A stretch of 64,000 nt of DNA from Frondihabitans sp. 762G35 (GCF_002074055.1 NZ_CP014619.1:620001-684000), one strand, 5' to 3'; counted from the first letter of the stretch, positions 51,110 to 60,553 are shown. Made by a program: numbers and translations. Notes: generated by a model from the sequence alone, not told the origin.

Positions 51110-51999
51110 TGAGCACCCTCTCCGACGCCCGCACCACACCCGCCACTCGACCCGAGCCCGCTAAGTCCCGCCGAATCAAGGGACACAAGACGCGCAATTT
51201 CATCGGCGCATTCGGCGGATACGTCTGGTTGGCGGTGATCATCCTGCCCATCTACTACATCGTGATCACGAGCCTCCGACCACAGGATGGTTTCTACTCC
51301 TCCAACCAGCTCGTACCCCCCTCGGCACCGACCCTGTCGCAGTACGCGCTGGTGCTGCAGAGCGACTTCTTCCTCTACCTGGCCAACAGCGCGATCGTGA
51401 CCGTGGTGAGTGTCGCGGTCACCGTGGCCGTCAGCCTCGGGGCGGCCTACGCGGTCGTCCGCTCTCAGACGCGTTTCACCAAGCTGGGATTCTCTATCTT
51501 CCTGGTGGGTCTCGCCGTGCCGCTGCAGGCGACGATCATCCCGCTCTTCTACATGATGAGCAAGGTGGGCCTCTACGACTCGTTGATGGCGCTGATCCTG
51601 CCCTCGATCGGGTTCGCGATCCCTCTGACCGTGCTCGTGCTCAGCAACTTTCTGCGTGATCTGCCCAACGAGCTGTTCGAATCGATGCGCGTCGACGGCG
51701 CATCGAACTGGCGCATCCTGATCTCCCTGGTGACACCTCTTTCCCGTCCGGCCCTGATCACCGTGATTATCTACGACGCGCTGACTGTCTGGAACGGCTT
51801 CCTGTTCCCGCTCGTGCTGACGCAGAGCCCGGACAAGCGCACCCTCCCACTGTCCCTCTGGACGTTCCAGGGGCAGTTCAGCGTGAACGTACCGGCTACT
51901 CTGGCTGCCGTGGTCCTCTCGACGTTGCCGATCTTCGCTCTGTATCTCGTCGGGCGTCGCCAGCTCGTCGCCGGCATCACGGCGGGGTTCGGTAAGTGA
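51106..51999 (+). CDS. Sugar ABC transporter permease, MalG type, 297 aa
   Basis: The MalG-type EAA loop LPNELFESMRVDGASNWRIL and the conserved end DKRTLPLSLWTFQGQF identify the second permease. The ATG at 51106 overlaps the previous stop (ATGA); a second ATG follows at once at 51109. It overlaps the GTG of the LacI gene by four bases at its 3' end, so the regulator is made together with its transporter. Confidence 0.95.
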   Translation: MMSTLSDARTTPATRPEPAKSRRIKGHKTRNFIGAFGGYVWLAVIILPIYYIVITSLRPQDGFYSSNQLVPPSAPTLSQYALVLQSDFFLYLANSAIVTVVSVAVTVAVSLGAAYAVVRSQTRFTKLGFSIFLVGLAVPLQATIIPLFYMMSKVGLYDSLMALILPSIGFAIPLTVLVLSNFLRDLPNELFESMRVDGASNWRILISLVTPLSRPALITVIIYDALTVWNGFLFPLVLTQSPDKRTLPLSLWTFQGQFSVNVPATLAAVVLSTLPIFALYLVGRRQLVAGITAGFGK

Positions 52000-53063
52000 C
52001 CACCGTGGCACCGGCTCCCGGTGCCGGCCACCGCACGACTCTCGACGCGGTCGCGAAGGTCGCGGGGGTCTCCATCGGGACCGTCTCCAAGGTGGTCAAC
52101 GGCCGTTCCGGGGTGGGAGACGACACCCGCGAACGCGTTCAGCATGCCATCGGTCAACTCGGGTACGTGAGCATCGGAGAACGGCAACGGGGCGCCCACG
52201 ACCGCGGTGAGGTGAGCGTCGAACTGCTCGTCGATTCGCGCGACATCGGGAACCCCTACGTGTCGACATTCCTCCAGGGCGTCATGGATGCCGCGGGCAT
52301 GTTCGACGTCGGTGTGACCCTCCGCAACCTGACAGGGGTCGAAAAGCGGGATCCGGTGGGCTGGGCGCAGAAACTGGCCCGAGCGGGTCGATCCGGAGTG
52401 ATCGAGTTGACGAGCGCGTATTCAGCGCCGCGGGCGCGCGCGCTTCGAGCGGTCGCCATGCCCATGGTCCTCGTCGACCCGATCGACTCGCCCAGGACAT
52501 CGACGCCGAGCATCGGGGCCACCAATTGGCAGGGCGCCTACCAAGCGACCCGGCACCTGCTCGATCTCGGCCATCGCAACATCCGCTACATCGGCGGGCC
52601 CGAAGGGGCGGCGTGCGACATCGTCCGAGCTCACGGCTGGGCGGCCGCCATGGCCGAGTCCGGAATCACCGTGGACGCCACGACCGTTCCGCGTCACAGC
52701 TACACCTTCGAGCACGGACTGGCCGCGGCGACGGCCCTGCTCACGGGAGGCGACCGGCCGACCGCGATCTTCGCGGGCAGCGACGTCTCAGCGATGGGCG
52801 TCCTCGAGGCTGCGCGGAGGATGGGCCTGACCGTGCCGGAAGACCTCAGCGTCGTCGGGTTCGACGACACCCACATAGCCGCGATCGCCACCCCGCCTCT
52901 GACGACCGTCCATCAGCCGATCGCGGACATCGGGAGAACAGCGCTGTTCACCCTCCTGCGCCTGGCCCGCGGAGAGACTCTCGTGACCAAACGCACCGAA
53001 CTCTCCACCGACCTCGTCATCCGCGCCTCCACGGCTCCTCCCCACGACTCGAATCCCGCGTAG
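51996..53063 (+). CDS. LacI family transcriptional regulator, 355 aa
   Basis: Helix-turn-helix TLDAVAKVAGVSIGTVSKVV with hinge GYVSIGERQRG, then a sugar-sensing domain (VELLVDSRDIGNPYVSTFLQ, GHRNIRYIGGPEGAACDIVR, VPEDLSVVGFDDTHIAAIAT). It starts at GTG 51996 inside the permease stop. Being inside the operon, it likely represses the operon and the opposite Asp-box gene through the two GAAAR-N-YTTTC operators and lets go when the transported sugar binds. Confidence 0.94.
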   Translation: MTTVAPAPGAGHRTTLDAVAKVAGVSIGTVSKVVNGRSGVGDDTRERVQHAIGQLGYVSIGERQRGAHDRGEVSVELLVDSRDIGNPYVSTFLQGVMDAAGMFDVGVTLRNLTGVEKRDPVGWAQKLARAGRSGVIELTSAYSAPRARALRAVAMPMVLVDPIDSPRTSTPSIGATNWQGAYQATRHLLDLGHRNIRYIGGPEGAACDIVRAHGWAAAMAESGITVDATTVPRHSYTFEHGLAAATALLTGGDRPTAIFAGSDVSAMGVLEAARRMGLTVPEDLSVVGFDDTHIAAIATPPLTTVHQPIADIGRTALFTLLRLARGETLVTKRTELSTDLVIRASTAPPHDSNPA

Positions 53064-53087
53064 ACCGCGGCGCCCGAACGGACACTC

Positions 53088-55415
53088 ATGAGCATCGACA
53101 CGAACACCACTCAGCCCTGGCAGGACGTCACCCTCACCGCCGCGGAACGCGCGACGTCACTCCTGGTGGACATGACCCTCAGGGAGAAGGTGCAGCAGCT
53201 CGGCAGCACCTGGCCCGATGCGGAAGGCGCCGGGGGCGACGTCGCTCCCATGCAGGACACCCTTCTCCGAGCGGAAGCGTTCGACGAGGCGGTTCGCGAC
53301 GGTATCGGACAGATCACCAGGCCGTTCGGGACCAACCCCGTGACCGTCCGGGAGGGCCGCGAGAAGCTGGTCCGGTTGCAGGAGCAGGTCGTCGCAGCGA
53401 ATCGCTTCGGCATCCCCGCCGTCGCGCACGAGGAGTGCCTGACGGGTTTCACGGCGTGGACGGCGACCGTCTTCCCGACCCCTCTCGCCTGGGCGTCCAC
53501 CAACGACCCGGAGCTCATCCGCGAGATGGCGGCCGCCATCGGCCACGACATGCGTTCGCTCGGGATCCACCAGGGCCTCGCGCCCGTGCTCGACGTCGTC
53601 CGCGACTACCGGTGGGGACGTGTCGAGGAGACCCTCGGTGAGGACCCCGCTCTCGTCGGGGAGATCGCGACCGCCTATGTCCAGGGCCTGCAGTCGTCAG
53701 GTCTCATCGCGACGTTGAAACACTTCGCCGGCTACAGCGCCTCGCGCGGTGCCCGCAATCACGCCCCCGTCTCCATGGGGCCCCGCGAATTCGCCGACGT
53801 CGTCCTGCCTCCGTTCGCCCGCGCCGTACTCGAAGGGCGCGTCGGATCGGTGATGAATTCGTACGCCGACGTGGACGGTGTGCCGCCGGCCGCCGACGAG
53901 AAGCTGTTGACGGGCATCCTGCGGGACCAGTGGGGGTTCACGGGAACGGTCGTCTCCGACTACTGGGCCGTCCCTTTCCTTCAGTCCACCCATCACGTCG
54001 TTGAGACCCTCGGTGAGGCAGGAGTCGCCTCCCTGTCGGCCGGCATGGACGTCGAGCTGCCGCACACGCTCGGCTTCGGGCAGAATCTCCTCTCCGCGGT
54101 TGCCGGTGGAACTCTCACGGAGGAGATCATCGACCGGGCGGTGCTGCGGGTCCTCGCGCAGAAAATCGAATTGGGGCTCCTCGATCCCGGCTGGACGCCG
54201 GAGGGAGACGGGGTGACGACGACGAACCTCGACTCGTTGACGAACCGGGACATCGCTGGGCGAATCGCGGAAGAGTCGGTGATCCTCCTCAGCAATCGCG
54301 GCGACTTCCTCCCCGTCCACGCGCCGACGTCGATCGCGGTGGTCGGCGCCGGTGCCGACGATTCCGGTTGCCTGTTCGGCTGCTACTCCTTCCCCAACCA
54401 CGTCGTCGCAGGCCATGAGGGCGTCGACATCGGGATCGATGCGCCCACGATCCTGGACGCCATCCGGGCCGAGTTCCCGGACGCCGACGTCCACTACGAG
54501 CAGGGCACCCCCATCATCGGAGACGACTTCGGTGGGATCCCCGACGCTGTCCGTGCGGCGGAAGCCGCCGATCTCACCGTCGTGGTCGTCGGAGACCGGT
54601 CAGGCATGTTCGGGCACGGTACGTCCGGGGAGGGCTGCGACGTCGTCTCCCTGGACCTTCCCGGAATGCAGGACGAGCTCGTGCGACGAGTCCTCGATGC
54701 CACAGACCGAGTCGTGCTCGTGGTGCTGTCGGGTCGCCCGTATGCGATCGGGGAGCACGCCGACCGGGCGGACGCGGCCCTGCAGGTGTTCTTCCCCGGG
54801 GAGGAAGGCGGCCAGGCGATCGCCGGTGTCCTCTCCGGCCGCGTCGACCCCTCAGGTCGGCTTCCCGTGCAGATCCCCGGTCGAGCATCGAGCCAGCCGG
54901 GCACCTATCTCGCCGCGCCCTTGGCCCTCAAGAGCGACGGGGTGAGCAACCTCGATCCCACACCCGCCTTCCCGTTCGGTCATGGGCTCTCCTTCTCGAC
55001 TCTCGAGATCCGGGCCGCTCGAGCGGACGCCTCGGACGTCGCCACGGACGGAACCGTGACCGTGACCGCCACGATCGCCAACACGGGGACGCGGCAGGCA
55101 TGGCACGTCCCCCAGCTGTACATGAGCGATCCGGTGGCCTCCGTGGTGAGACCCGTTCGACAGAGACTCGCCTCCACCCGGGTCCACCTCGAACCCGGTG
55201 CCACGGCGGAAGTGGCCTTCACTGTGCACACCGATCTGCTCGCGTTCACCGGAACCGATCTGCGACGGGTCGTCGAGCCCGGGGAGATCGTGTTCACCGT
55301 CGCCCAGTCCGCCGCCGACACCGGCCGGGAGGTGGCTGTTCGCCTCTCGGGACCGAAGCGAGAAACGACGGTCGAGCGCGCGTGGGAGGTTCCCGCGCTT
55401 GTGACCGTGAAGTGA
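53088..55415 (+). CDS. GH3 beta-glycosidase (beta-glucosidase or beta-xylosidase), 775 aa
   Basis: A cytoplasmic three-domain GH3 enzyme without signal peptide. The (beta/alpha)8 domain has TLKHFAGYSASRGARNHAPV and the nucleophile Asp291 in TGTVVSDYWAVPFL. The alpha/beta sandwich domain has EESVILLSNRGDFLPVHAP and VVVVGDRSGMFGHGTSGEGC. The C-terminal fibronectin III-like domain ends with VTVTATIANTGTRQAWHVPQ. It would hydrolyse the imported oligosaccharide. Xylosidase, glucosidase or arabinosidase action cannot be separated. Last gene of the operon, before a strong terminator. Confidence 0.95.
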   Translation: MSIDTNTTQPWQDVTLTAAERATSLLVDMTLREKVQQLGSTWPDAEGAGGDVAPMQDTLLRAEAFDEAVRDGIGQITRPFGTNPVTVREGREKLVRLQEQVVAANRFGIPAVAHEECLTGFTAWTATVFPTPLAWASTNDPELIREMAAAIGHDMRSLGIHQGLAPVLDVVRDYRWGRVEETLGEDPALVGEIATAYVQGLQSSGLIATLKHFAGYSASRGARNHAPVSMGPREFADVVLPPFARAVLEGRVGSVMNSYADVDGVPPAADEKLLTGILRDQWGFTGTVVSDYWAVPFLQSTHHVVETLGEAGVASLSAGMDVELPHTLGFGQNLLSAVAGGTLTEEIIDRAVLRVLAQKIELGLLDPGWTPEGDGVTTTNLDSLTNRDIAGRIAEESVILLSNRGDFLPVHAPTSIAVVGAGADDSGCLFGCYSFPNHVVAGHEGVDIGIDAPTILDAIRAEFPDADVHYEQGTPIIGDDFGGIPDAVRAAEAADLTVVVVGDRSGMFGHGTSGEGCDVVSLDLPGMQDELVRRVLDATDRVVLVVLSGRPYAIGEHADRADAALQVFFPGEEGGQAIAGVLSGRVDPSGRLPVQIPGRASSQPGTYLAAPLALKSDGVSNLDPTPAFPFGHGLSFSTLEIRAARADASDVATDGTVTVTATIANTGTRQAWHVPQLYMSDPVASVVRPVRQRLASTRVHLEPGATAEVAFTVHTDLLAFTGTDLRRVVEPGEIVFTVAQSAADTGREVAVRLSGPKRETTVERAWEVPALVTVK

Positions 55416-55453
55416 CACCGCCCGTGGCGTGATGCTACGAGGACGTGGTCAGA

Positions 55454-55499
55454 AACGAAGATCGCCGCCGCCCCGATCAGGGCGACGGCGATCTTCGTT
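55454..55499. terminator. Strong bidirectional hairpin terminator
   Basis: AACGAAGATCGCCG (55454-55467) pairs with CGGCGATCTTCGTT (55486-55499), a perfect 14-bp stem, with further pairing of the inner CGCCC/GGGCG bases. It separates the convergent GH3 and Asp-box genes. Confidence 0.85.
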
Positions 55500-55510
55500 G
55501 TGAGGAATCT

Positions 55511-57706
55511 TTACCGGCGGGTGAATCTCTGGCTGGAGGATCCGGTGGCGGCCGCCAGGCTGACCGGGGTTCCGTTCCCGGTGCCGGAGGTGTTCAGGAC
55601 CAGGCCGCTGAGACGGTTCGCGATCGAACCGTCGACACGCAGGTCCCACTGCTGGCTCACGTTTCCGTTGCAGGACCAGAGGATCACCCGGGTTCCGGGT
55701 GCGGTCCTGTCCGCTTCCGCGCCCAGGCAGCCGCCGGCCACCCGGAGCTCACCGCTGCGGGTCGGGGTGATCACCTGGTTGGCGTTTCCCACGCAGTCGT
55801 AGAGCTGCACCTGCGCTCCCGTCGTCCCGTTGGGGACGTCGAGGCACCGACCGGATGCGACGTTCTGCCGAGACGAGGCCGTCTCGCGCGGAACGAGAGT
55901 CCAGTTCTGGGAACCGTCCGTGGTTGCCGTGGCCGTCGTGGCGGGTGTGCCTTTCGCGTTCGCGGTCGCGTAGAGCGAGGTGTTCGACGAGGACTGGAGT
56001 GTGATGGTGCCGTCGGTGTTGTCCAAAAGATTCCAGAGCTTGTCGCTCTTGTCGTCGTCGTTCCACAGGGCGAGTTGCGCTCCGGCTGAGGTGCTTCCCT
56101 GCCAGATGCCGAGGGCTCGTCCTCCGGACGCGTTCAGCAGTGTCGTCTTCCCGTTCGCTTTCGGGGTGAGGTGCCACCACTGGGTGTCGGTGTCGGAGAC
56201 CGACCCGGACGTCTCGGTATCGACGCGCCCACCGCTGAAGTCGCTGTCCTGGGCGGTGTTGCCTGTGCCGAGGACGTCACCGGTCTTCTTATTGACGAGC
56301 TGGTAGTACTGCCCGATCGACTGGCCCAGGTCGACCTCGCCGAACTCGATGGGGTTGGCGGCTCCGAAGTTGCCGCGCAGGATGACGACGCGGCCTGTCT
56401 GCGGGACGTACGTCAGGTTCCGGCTGTAGCCCGCACCCACCGACGTGCGCATGCGCGTCCACGTTCCGGTACTGGAACCCGTCGTGTTCACATACACGTC
56501 TCCGCCGTTGGCGCCATCGAGGTTGTTGAAGACGATCTCCCATTTGCCGTTGGCGCGCGGCACGGTGATGAGGACGGGCGAACCGGCGTTGTGGATCGAC
56601 TGCCCTCCCGCGTTCTTCAGCGTCACGTTCGGTTTGTCCCAGAAGCGGAGCGGGTTGTCCGAGACACGGGCACCGCCCTGTTCGAACGTCATCAACCACT
56701 TTCCGTCCGTGGTCGGGACGACCGTGGTCATGCCTGGCCTCCCCGTGGACGAACTTCCGGCCACGGTTTCTGCGACGTCCACGACGGGTGCACTCCAGCC
56801 GTCCGCCGTCGCCCCCGTCCATGTCTTGTGCACGAGGATCTGGGTGATGGGGTCTTTGGCGGTCGCGTTGTTCGGGTCGGGGGTGAGGAGACCTGTCGAC
56901 GTGTCGTAGCTGGAGTATTCGTTCTCGTCCGAGTAGTACGCGACGAGTTGCCCGTTGTAGACCATGAGGAAGGGCTCCCATACTGGGTCGTTCTGCGCAT
57001 ACGTGTTCTCGGTGGAGTGAAGGTTTCCGTAGGACCCTTCCCACCCTCCGGTGGCGACGATGTTCAAGAACTGCCACGACGACCCGGTCCCCGAGGTGTC
57101 CGCGTAGAGCGCGATGGCGAGGTCTTTGCGGTCACCGTCCTGCGTGGGCACCCAATTCGGGTTGGCCGCTTTCTGCTCCTTGTAATACGGATCATCCCCC
57201 GACACGACACTCGCCAGGAGAAGCGTCCCCGCCTTCAGCGACCCCACGTCCTGCGGGAGCGTGTACAGGTAAGGATTGGTCCAGTTGCTGGTGTATTTCG
57301 CGAAGGCGGCTTCTCGGGACGTTCCCTTGGTCATTGCCGCGGGCGAGGACAGGTCGGTGAGCTTCTGCCAGGAGGTTCCGAAATCGTCGCTCTTGTAAAT
57401 CGGCAAGGTCTGGCCGACCGGATCTCCGATACTCCGTTCGAACGTCGCGACCAGGCGGCCGCTGGGGAGCGACGCTGCTTTCGGGTACAGGACGGCGTTG
57501 GCCTTGTTCACCTGCGTGGCCTCAGTCGAGGTGGGCGCGTACATCACGCCCGGCGTCGGGACATAGGCCCGAGCGGGCTGTGCGCCGATGATGGCGCTGC
57601 CGACCACGGTTGCTACGCCGAGGACGCTCAGAAGCCGGACGGCGAGCCGATGCTTCGAGATGGTCCGGGAGTCCGGAATGGACGGGGGTGGGAGGTGTGA
57701 TCGCAT
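55511..57706 (-). CDS. Secreted Asp-box (sialidase-like) propeller protein with ricin B-lectin domains, 731 aa
   Basis: A Tat/Sec-like signal peptide (HRLAVRLLSVLGVATVVGSA, cut after PARA) is followed by a five/six-bladed propeller of about 400 residues with an Asp-box (SDDFGTSWQKL), an early arginine in AASLPSGRLVATFERS, and KWLMTFEQGGARVSDNPLRFW. The layout is like GH33/GH93-type exo-hydrolases. The C-terminal roughly 280 residues hold two ricin-type lectin modules (GGRALGIWQGSTSAGAQLAL and QNVASGRCLDVPNGTTGAQV, QQWDLRVDGSI). It probably trims a polysaccharide outside the cell whose products enter through the facing ABC operon; an exo-arabinanase role is a guess. Confidence 0.88.
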   Translation of the reverse strand: MRSHLPPPSIPDSRTISKHRLAVRLLSVLGVATVVGSAIIGAQPARAYVPTPGVMYAPTSTEATQVNKANAVLYPKAASLPSGRLVATFERSIGDPVGQTLPIYKSDDFGTSWQKLTDLSSPAAMTKGTSREAAFAKYTSNWTNPYLYTLPQDVGSLKAGTLLLASVVSGDDPYYKEQKAANPNWVPTQDGDRKDLAIALYADTSGTGSSWQFLNIVATGGWEGSYGNLHSTENTYAQNDPVWEPFLMVYNGQLVAYYSDENEYSSYDTSTGLLTPDPNNATAKDPITQILVHKTWTGATADGWSAPVVDVAETVAGSSSTGRPGMTTVVPTTDGKWLMTFEQGGARVSDNPLRFWDKPNVTLKNAGGQSIHNAGSPVLITVPRANGKWEIVFNNLDGANGGDVYVNTTGSSTGTWTRMRTSVGAGYSRNLTYVPQTGRVVILRGNFGAANPIEFGEVDLGQSIGQYYQLVNKKTGDVLGTGNTAQDSDFSGGRVDTETSGSVSDTDTQWWHLTPKANGKTTLLNASGGRALGIWQGSTSAGAQLALWNDDDKSDKLWNLLDNTDGTITLQSSSNTSLYATANAKGTPATTATATTDGSQNWTLVPRETASSRQNVASGRCLDVPNGTTGAQVQLYDCVGNANQVITPTRSGELRVAGGCLGAEADRTAPGTRVILWSCNGNVSQQWDLRVDGSIANRLSGLVLNTSGTGNGTPVSLAAATGSSSQRFTRR

Positions 57707-57778
57707 CGTTGCGGATCCCCTTCGTCAGGAATAGGTCTCTCCAGGTTCAACCCCGACCGCCGCTGTGGAGCCATTCTG

Positions 57779-57789
57779 GAAAGACTTTC
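57779..57789. promoter_or_regulatory. LacI-type operator before the secreted Asp-box gene
   Basis: GAAAGACTTTC is a perfect 5+5 dyad around A, 73 bp before the start of the leftward gene. It has the same R-N-Y centre form as the site at 48737. Beyond it, 57790-58095 shows no recognisable gene. Confidence 0.5.
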
Positions 57790-58095
57790 GTGACGGCCCC
57801 GCAATCTGCTGGTTGCAGGGTTGAACTCGATAGAGCTAGTCGTCAGCCTCCAAGAAACCGCGAACGACCGTTGAAGATCCGGTCGGCTTGCGACGAATGC
57901 TGCACCGGGAAGATTCTCGCCACCCACGCGAGCCGTCGTACTCACGTGCAACGCTCGTATCAGGCGTTCGCCCGCGGAGAGAATCCGCAAGCTCAGGCGC
58001 GCTTACACCGACACGTTGGCTGCACCACCAGCCCTACCGACTACTAGGTCGTGTCAAATCGCGCAACGCGACGGCCGACTCGTTTGGGCCGATGA

Positions 58096-58545
58096 CCTCC
58101 ATCCGGCTGCCCCGACGCTGACGACTCTTCGCGGAGAGCCGCACCAACTGCTCGACCGGCCAGGCCCAGCAACGCCGACATAGATGAAGTCGCCGTCGCG
58201 GTTCTTCGCCACATTCTCGATCCTGGCGTCGGCCATGGTTTCTGGACAGCGGGCGAGGAAGTGGTCGGTGTCGAGGCCATAAGTCGTGCCGTTCAGAAGC
58301 AATGGTGGCTCCTTCCCAAGAACCACCATTGGTGCTCCAACTTGATTGTCACCATCGATGGGGAACGAGCGCGAGGCGTAAGTGACCTCCTCGTCGTTGC
58401 TCGGTTCGCGGGAGGACAGTGGATCCGGTCTGGTGGCAGATACGTCGATACTTACGTTCATGCTGGCGATCGCTGGCTTTTTGAGACGCGGGCGGCAGGT
58501 GCAGGTTTCTCCATCGATCGGCAGCTCGAGGGGTTCGGACGGTGA
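58096..58545 (+). pseudogene. SnoaL-like (NTF2 fold) protein, 5'-truncated remnant
   Basis: The frame from 58096 to the TGA at 58543 encodes a SnoaL-type C-terminal half: AGEEVVGVEAISRAVQKQWW, NHHWCSNLIVTIDGERARGV, SDLLVVARFAGGQWIRSGGR and YVDTYVHAGDRWLFETRAAG. A GTG at 58261 could start only the C-terminal half. The region before it stays open back to a stop at 58093 without a start codon and lacks the usual N-terminal helices, so the gene is broken. SnoaL-like proteins are small hydrolase/isomerase or ketosteroid isomerase relatives. The codon use is less GC-extreme than the housekeeping genes. Confidence 0.6.
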
Positions 58546-58570
58546 AGCTAGCCAGGTGGCTGCCCACTGA

Positions 58571-58995
58571 GACCTCCTCATCCGTGTTGGATACGGTTAC
58601 CGTGGTTTCACGGCAGCCCTCTTTCTCTTTGACCCGGATGGTAGCGATGATGATCGGGTGCTTACGGTGGCCGACTACCTTCGCGAGGTGATCCCCCGCG
58701 TCTACATGCCCGTTTTGCAGGAGCTGCTGACGGAGGACGAGCTCGCGACGCTGAGCCTTTCGATTCGGGTTCGGGCGGGGGCGCTGGGCGGGACGACGTC
58801 GTCGAACTTGCGGCCGATGCAGTGATCGGCATCGATGCTGAGTGGCTCGCCGTCGAGGTCCGCGGCGAACTCCAGAATTTTTGGCTTGCGTCGTCGATGA
58901 CGGACGACGAGAACAGGGAACGGTTCTACTCAGACCTCCAGGACTGGATCTCGGAGACCACCTTCGGCTGGGGGCAACTACGGGGCCACATGTGA
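58571..58995 (+). pseudogene. Unknown protein gene broken by a frameshift
   Basis: The frame from 58571 reads VGYGYRGFTAALFLFDPDGS, VLTVADYLREVIPRVYMPVL and QELLTEDELATLSLSIRV, then ends at a TGA at 58823. The -1 frame continues in protein-like sequence from about 58762 to the TGA at 58993: ADAVIGIDAEWLAVEVRGEL, QNFWLASSMTDDENRERFYS, DLQDWISETTFGWGQLRGHM. Together they give one protein of about 140 residues. No ATG, GTG or TTG precedes the first conserved part in frame. No family was recognised. Confidence 0.55.
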
Positions 58996-59324
58996 CCGAA
59001 CGCTAGAGGTCCGGCTAGCGGTCACAGTCAACGAAACCATCAGCAGTCCCGTTTTATCGAAGGCTGGGGTTTGTCGACTCCCACGTAGGCTTCAAGTTCT
59101 TCGTCACGCCGCCAGGGTCATCGACCCGCTAGCCGTTCCCGTCCGAACGTCGGCCGACACGAGCGGTGAGGGTCCGGCCCGCGCGCGCCATTGGTCAACT
59201 GATCTGACAGCAGTCCCAGCAAAGGAGATCCCAACGGCTCCGGAACGCCCTTACCGGTCCGTGACAGTTGCCCGGGTGCCGGCGAATCGAGAACGAACCT
59301 AAAGCGGACGTGGTCCGAGAATTT
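58996..59324. other. Gap without recognisable genes
   Basis: No coherent frame, hairpin or repeat was found in this 329-bp stretch between two broken genes. Confidence 0.5.
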
Positions 59325-59759
59325 CTACTGCCCGTCAAGGTAGGTCGTGCCGTAAAGATCGCAGCCAAGGGCTGCGAGGTCGTTCATCATCGCGGACGGC
59401 AAAACGAAGCCTCCCTGACTGCTGTCGGAGTCACCAGACCACCCGATCACTGTTTCGCATGTTGCTCGCAGCGCCGCCAGCTCCCGAGTTCGCGATGACA
59501 AGACATCGATCAAGACCCTGAGCGTCCGGAAGCCAGTTTCGTCCGATGTATCAGCCGCAGATTCGTCAGCGTGGTAGCTCCAGCGTGCTCTGGGCTCGAC
59601 CAACCTGGACCGGGAGGCATCTCGGCCGGCTTTTGCCGCGAGAGTCGCGTCTCCCTTTTCGTTCCATGACGTCGGTCAGAGGCGGAGGGTCTGCGTCATG
59701 GAAGCAGCTGTGGTTTCCTCGCTGTACACAGCAAGGGTTGCCCGGTCATGTGTGATCAC
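59325..59759 (-). pseudogene. DUF4279 family protein with an in-frame TGA at codon 28
   Basis: From GTG 59759 the frame reads VITHDRATLAVYSEETTAAS, MTQTLRL, a TGA (59678-59676), and then PTSWNEKGDATLAAKAGRDA and on to GFRTLRVLIDVLSSRTRELA and DSSQGGFVLPSAMMNDLAAL. This is the order expected for DUF4279: an N-terminal strand-helix, the P-x-S-W-x-x-KGD turn, and a C-terminal helix with a conserved glycine-rich end. Total length of 144 codons suits the family. A TTG at 59603 could only make a C-terminal fragment. A CGA-to-TGA change is one possible cause. Confidence 0.6.
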
Positions 59760-59846
59760 GCCTGGCAGTCTCGCACGGCGCGCACCGCAAGGGGTCTTCG
59801 GCGAGTTATTGGTCGAGCGCTTATAAACACCAGGGTGGAGGTTCTC

Positions 59847-60317
59847 CTAGGATCGATGCCGAGGACGCTCGAATAGTACATGTCTTGCGCGGAGCGATGA
59901 CGGAGATCGAACTACCGTTGCGTCTTTAAATCGCACGGTGAACTGACCCGTGGGCCAAGCCCAGTGCCGATGTGCGAACCGCCCATCGCTCTCCCGGTCA
60001 ACCTCGCTATCGAGAAGATCAATGTCACCGGCTGTGAGCGCCAACGCATCGAGGTCGGCACCGCCAAGAACCTCGACCGAGGCTTCGTGGTAGTTGATCT
60101 CCACGTCTTCGACCATTTCTGAGCCGTTCAGCACAGACAGGCAAAGCGTGAAAATGCCATCCTCGGCGACCCAAGACCGGACCTTGGCATCTCCGATCGC
60201 CAAAGTTGTGAGCTCGAGGACTCCCGCCGACAGGGACGGCGCAAGCGTGGCGAGATGCCGTTCATAGCGGAGCCGAACATCTTCTGTCTCGTACTCGTCT
60301 CGGGTAAACCACTTCAT
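59847..60317 (-). CDS. Uncharacterised protein, 156 aa
   Basis: It starts MKWFTRDEYETEDVRLRYER, a beginning seen in small DUF4085-like or immunity-type proteins. It continues with TTLAIGDAKVRSWVAEDGIF, VEINYHEASVEVLGGADLDA and FAHRHWAWPTGQFTVRFKDA, the pattern of a beta-rich single domain. ATG 60317 is chosen because upstream residues of the longer frame (from 60362) are not protein-like. It is the only intact gene in a run of broken minus-strand genes. Function unknown. Confidence 0.65.
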   Translation of the reverse strand: MKWFTRDEYETEDVRLRYERHLATLAPSLSAGVLELTTLAIGDAKVRSWVAEDGIFTLCLSVLNGSEMVEDVEINYHEASVEVLGGADLDALALTAGDIDLLDSEVDRESDGRFAHRHWAWPTGQFTVRFKDATVVRSPSSLRARHVLFERPRHRS

Positions 60318-60553
60318 GTCGTAGATGCTTGCACGGTTGTAGCGGCCGCTTGTCGCGGACAAGGACTCGCAACTCCCTCAGTCACAACAAACTGCCGAAG
60401 AGCACGATGAAGGTTCCCTCTGCGCGTCCGTCGAGGCGGACGTTGAAGGTCCGGCTTACGTGCAGGACAAGCCAACCAAGTCGATAGCAGACGCTGCAGC
60501 ATCCCTTGGGGATCGGGCGATTGCATTGAGGTCGATCCCCGACGATCTGATGC

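Noticed and set aside
59060-59120. Short minus-strand peptide-like stretch (DEELEAYVGVDKPQPSIKRD)
   Set aside because: Fewer than 25 codons between stops, with no start; cannot be supported.
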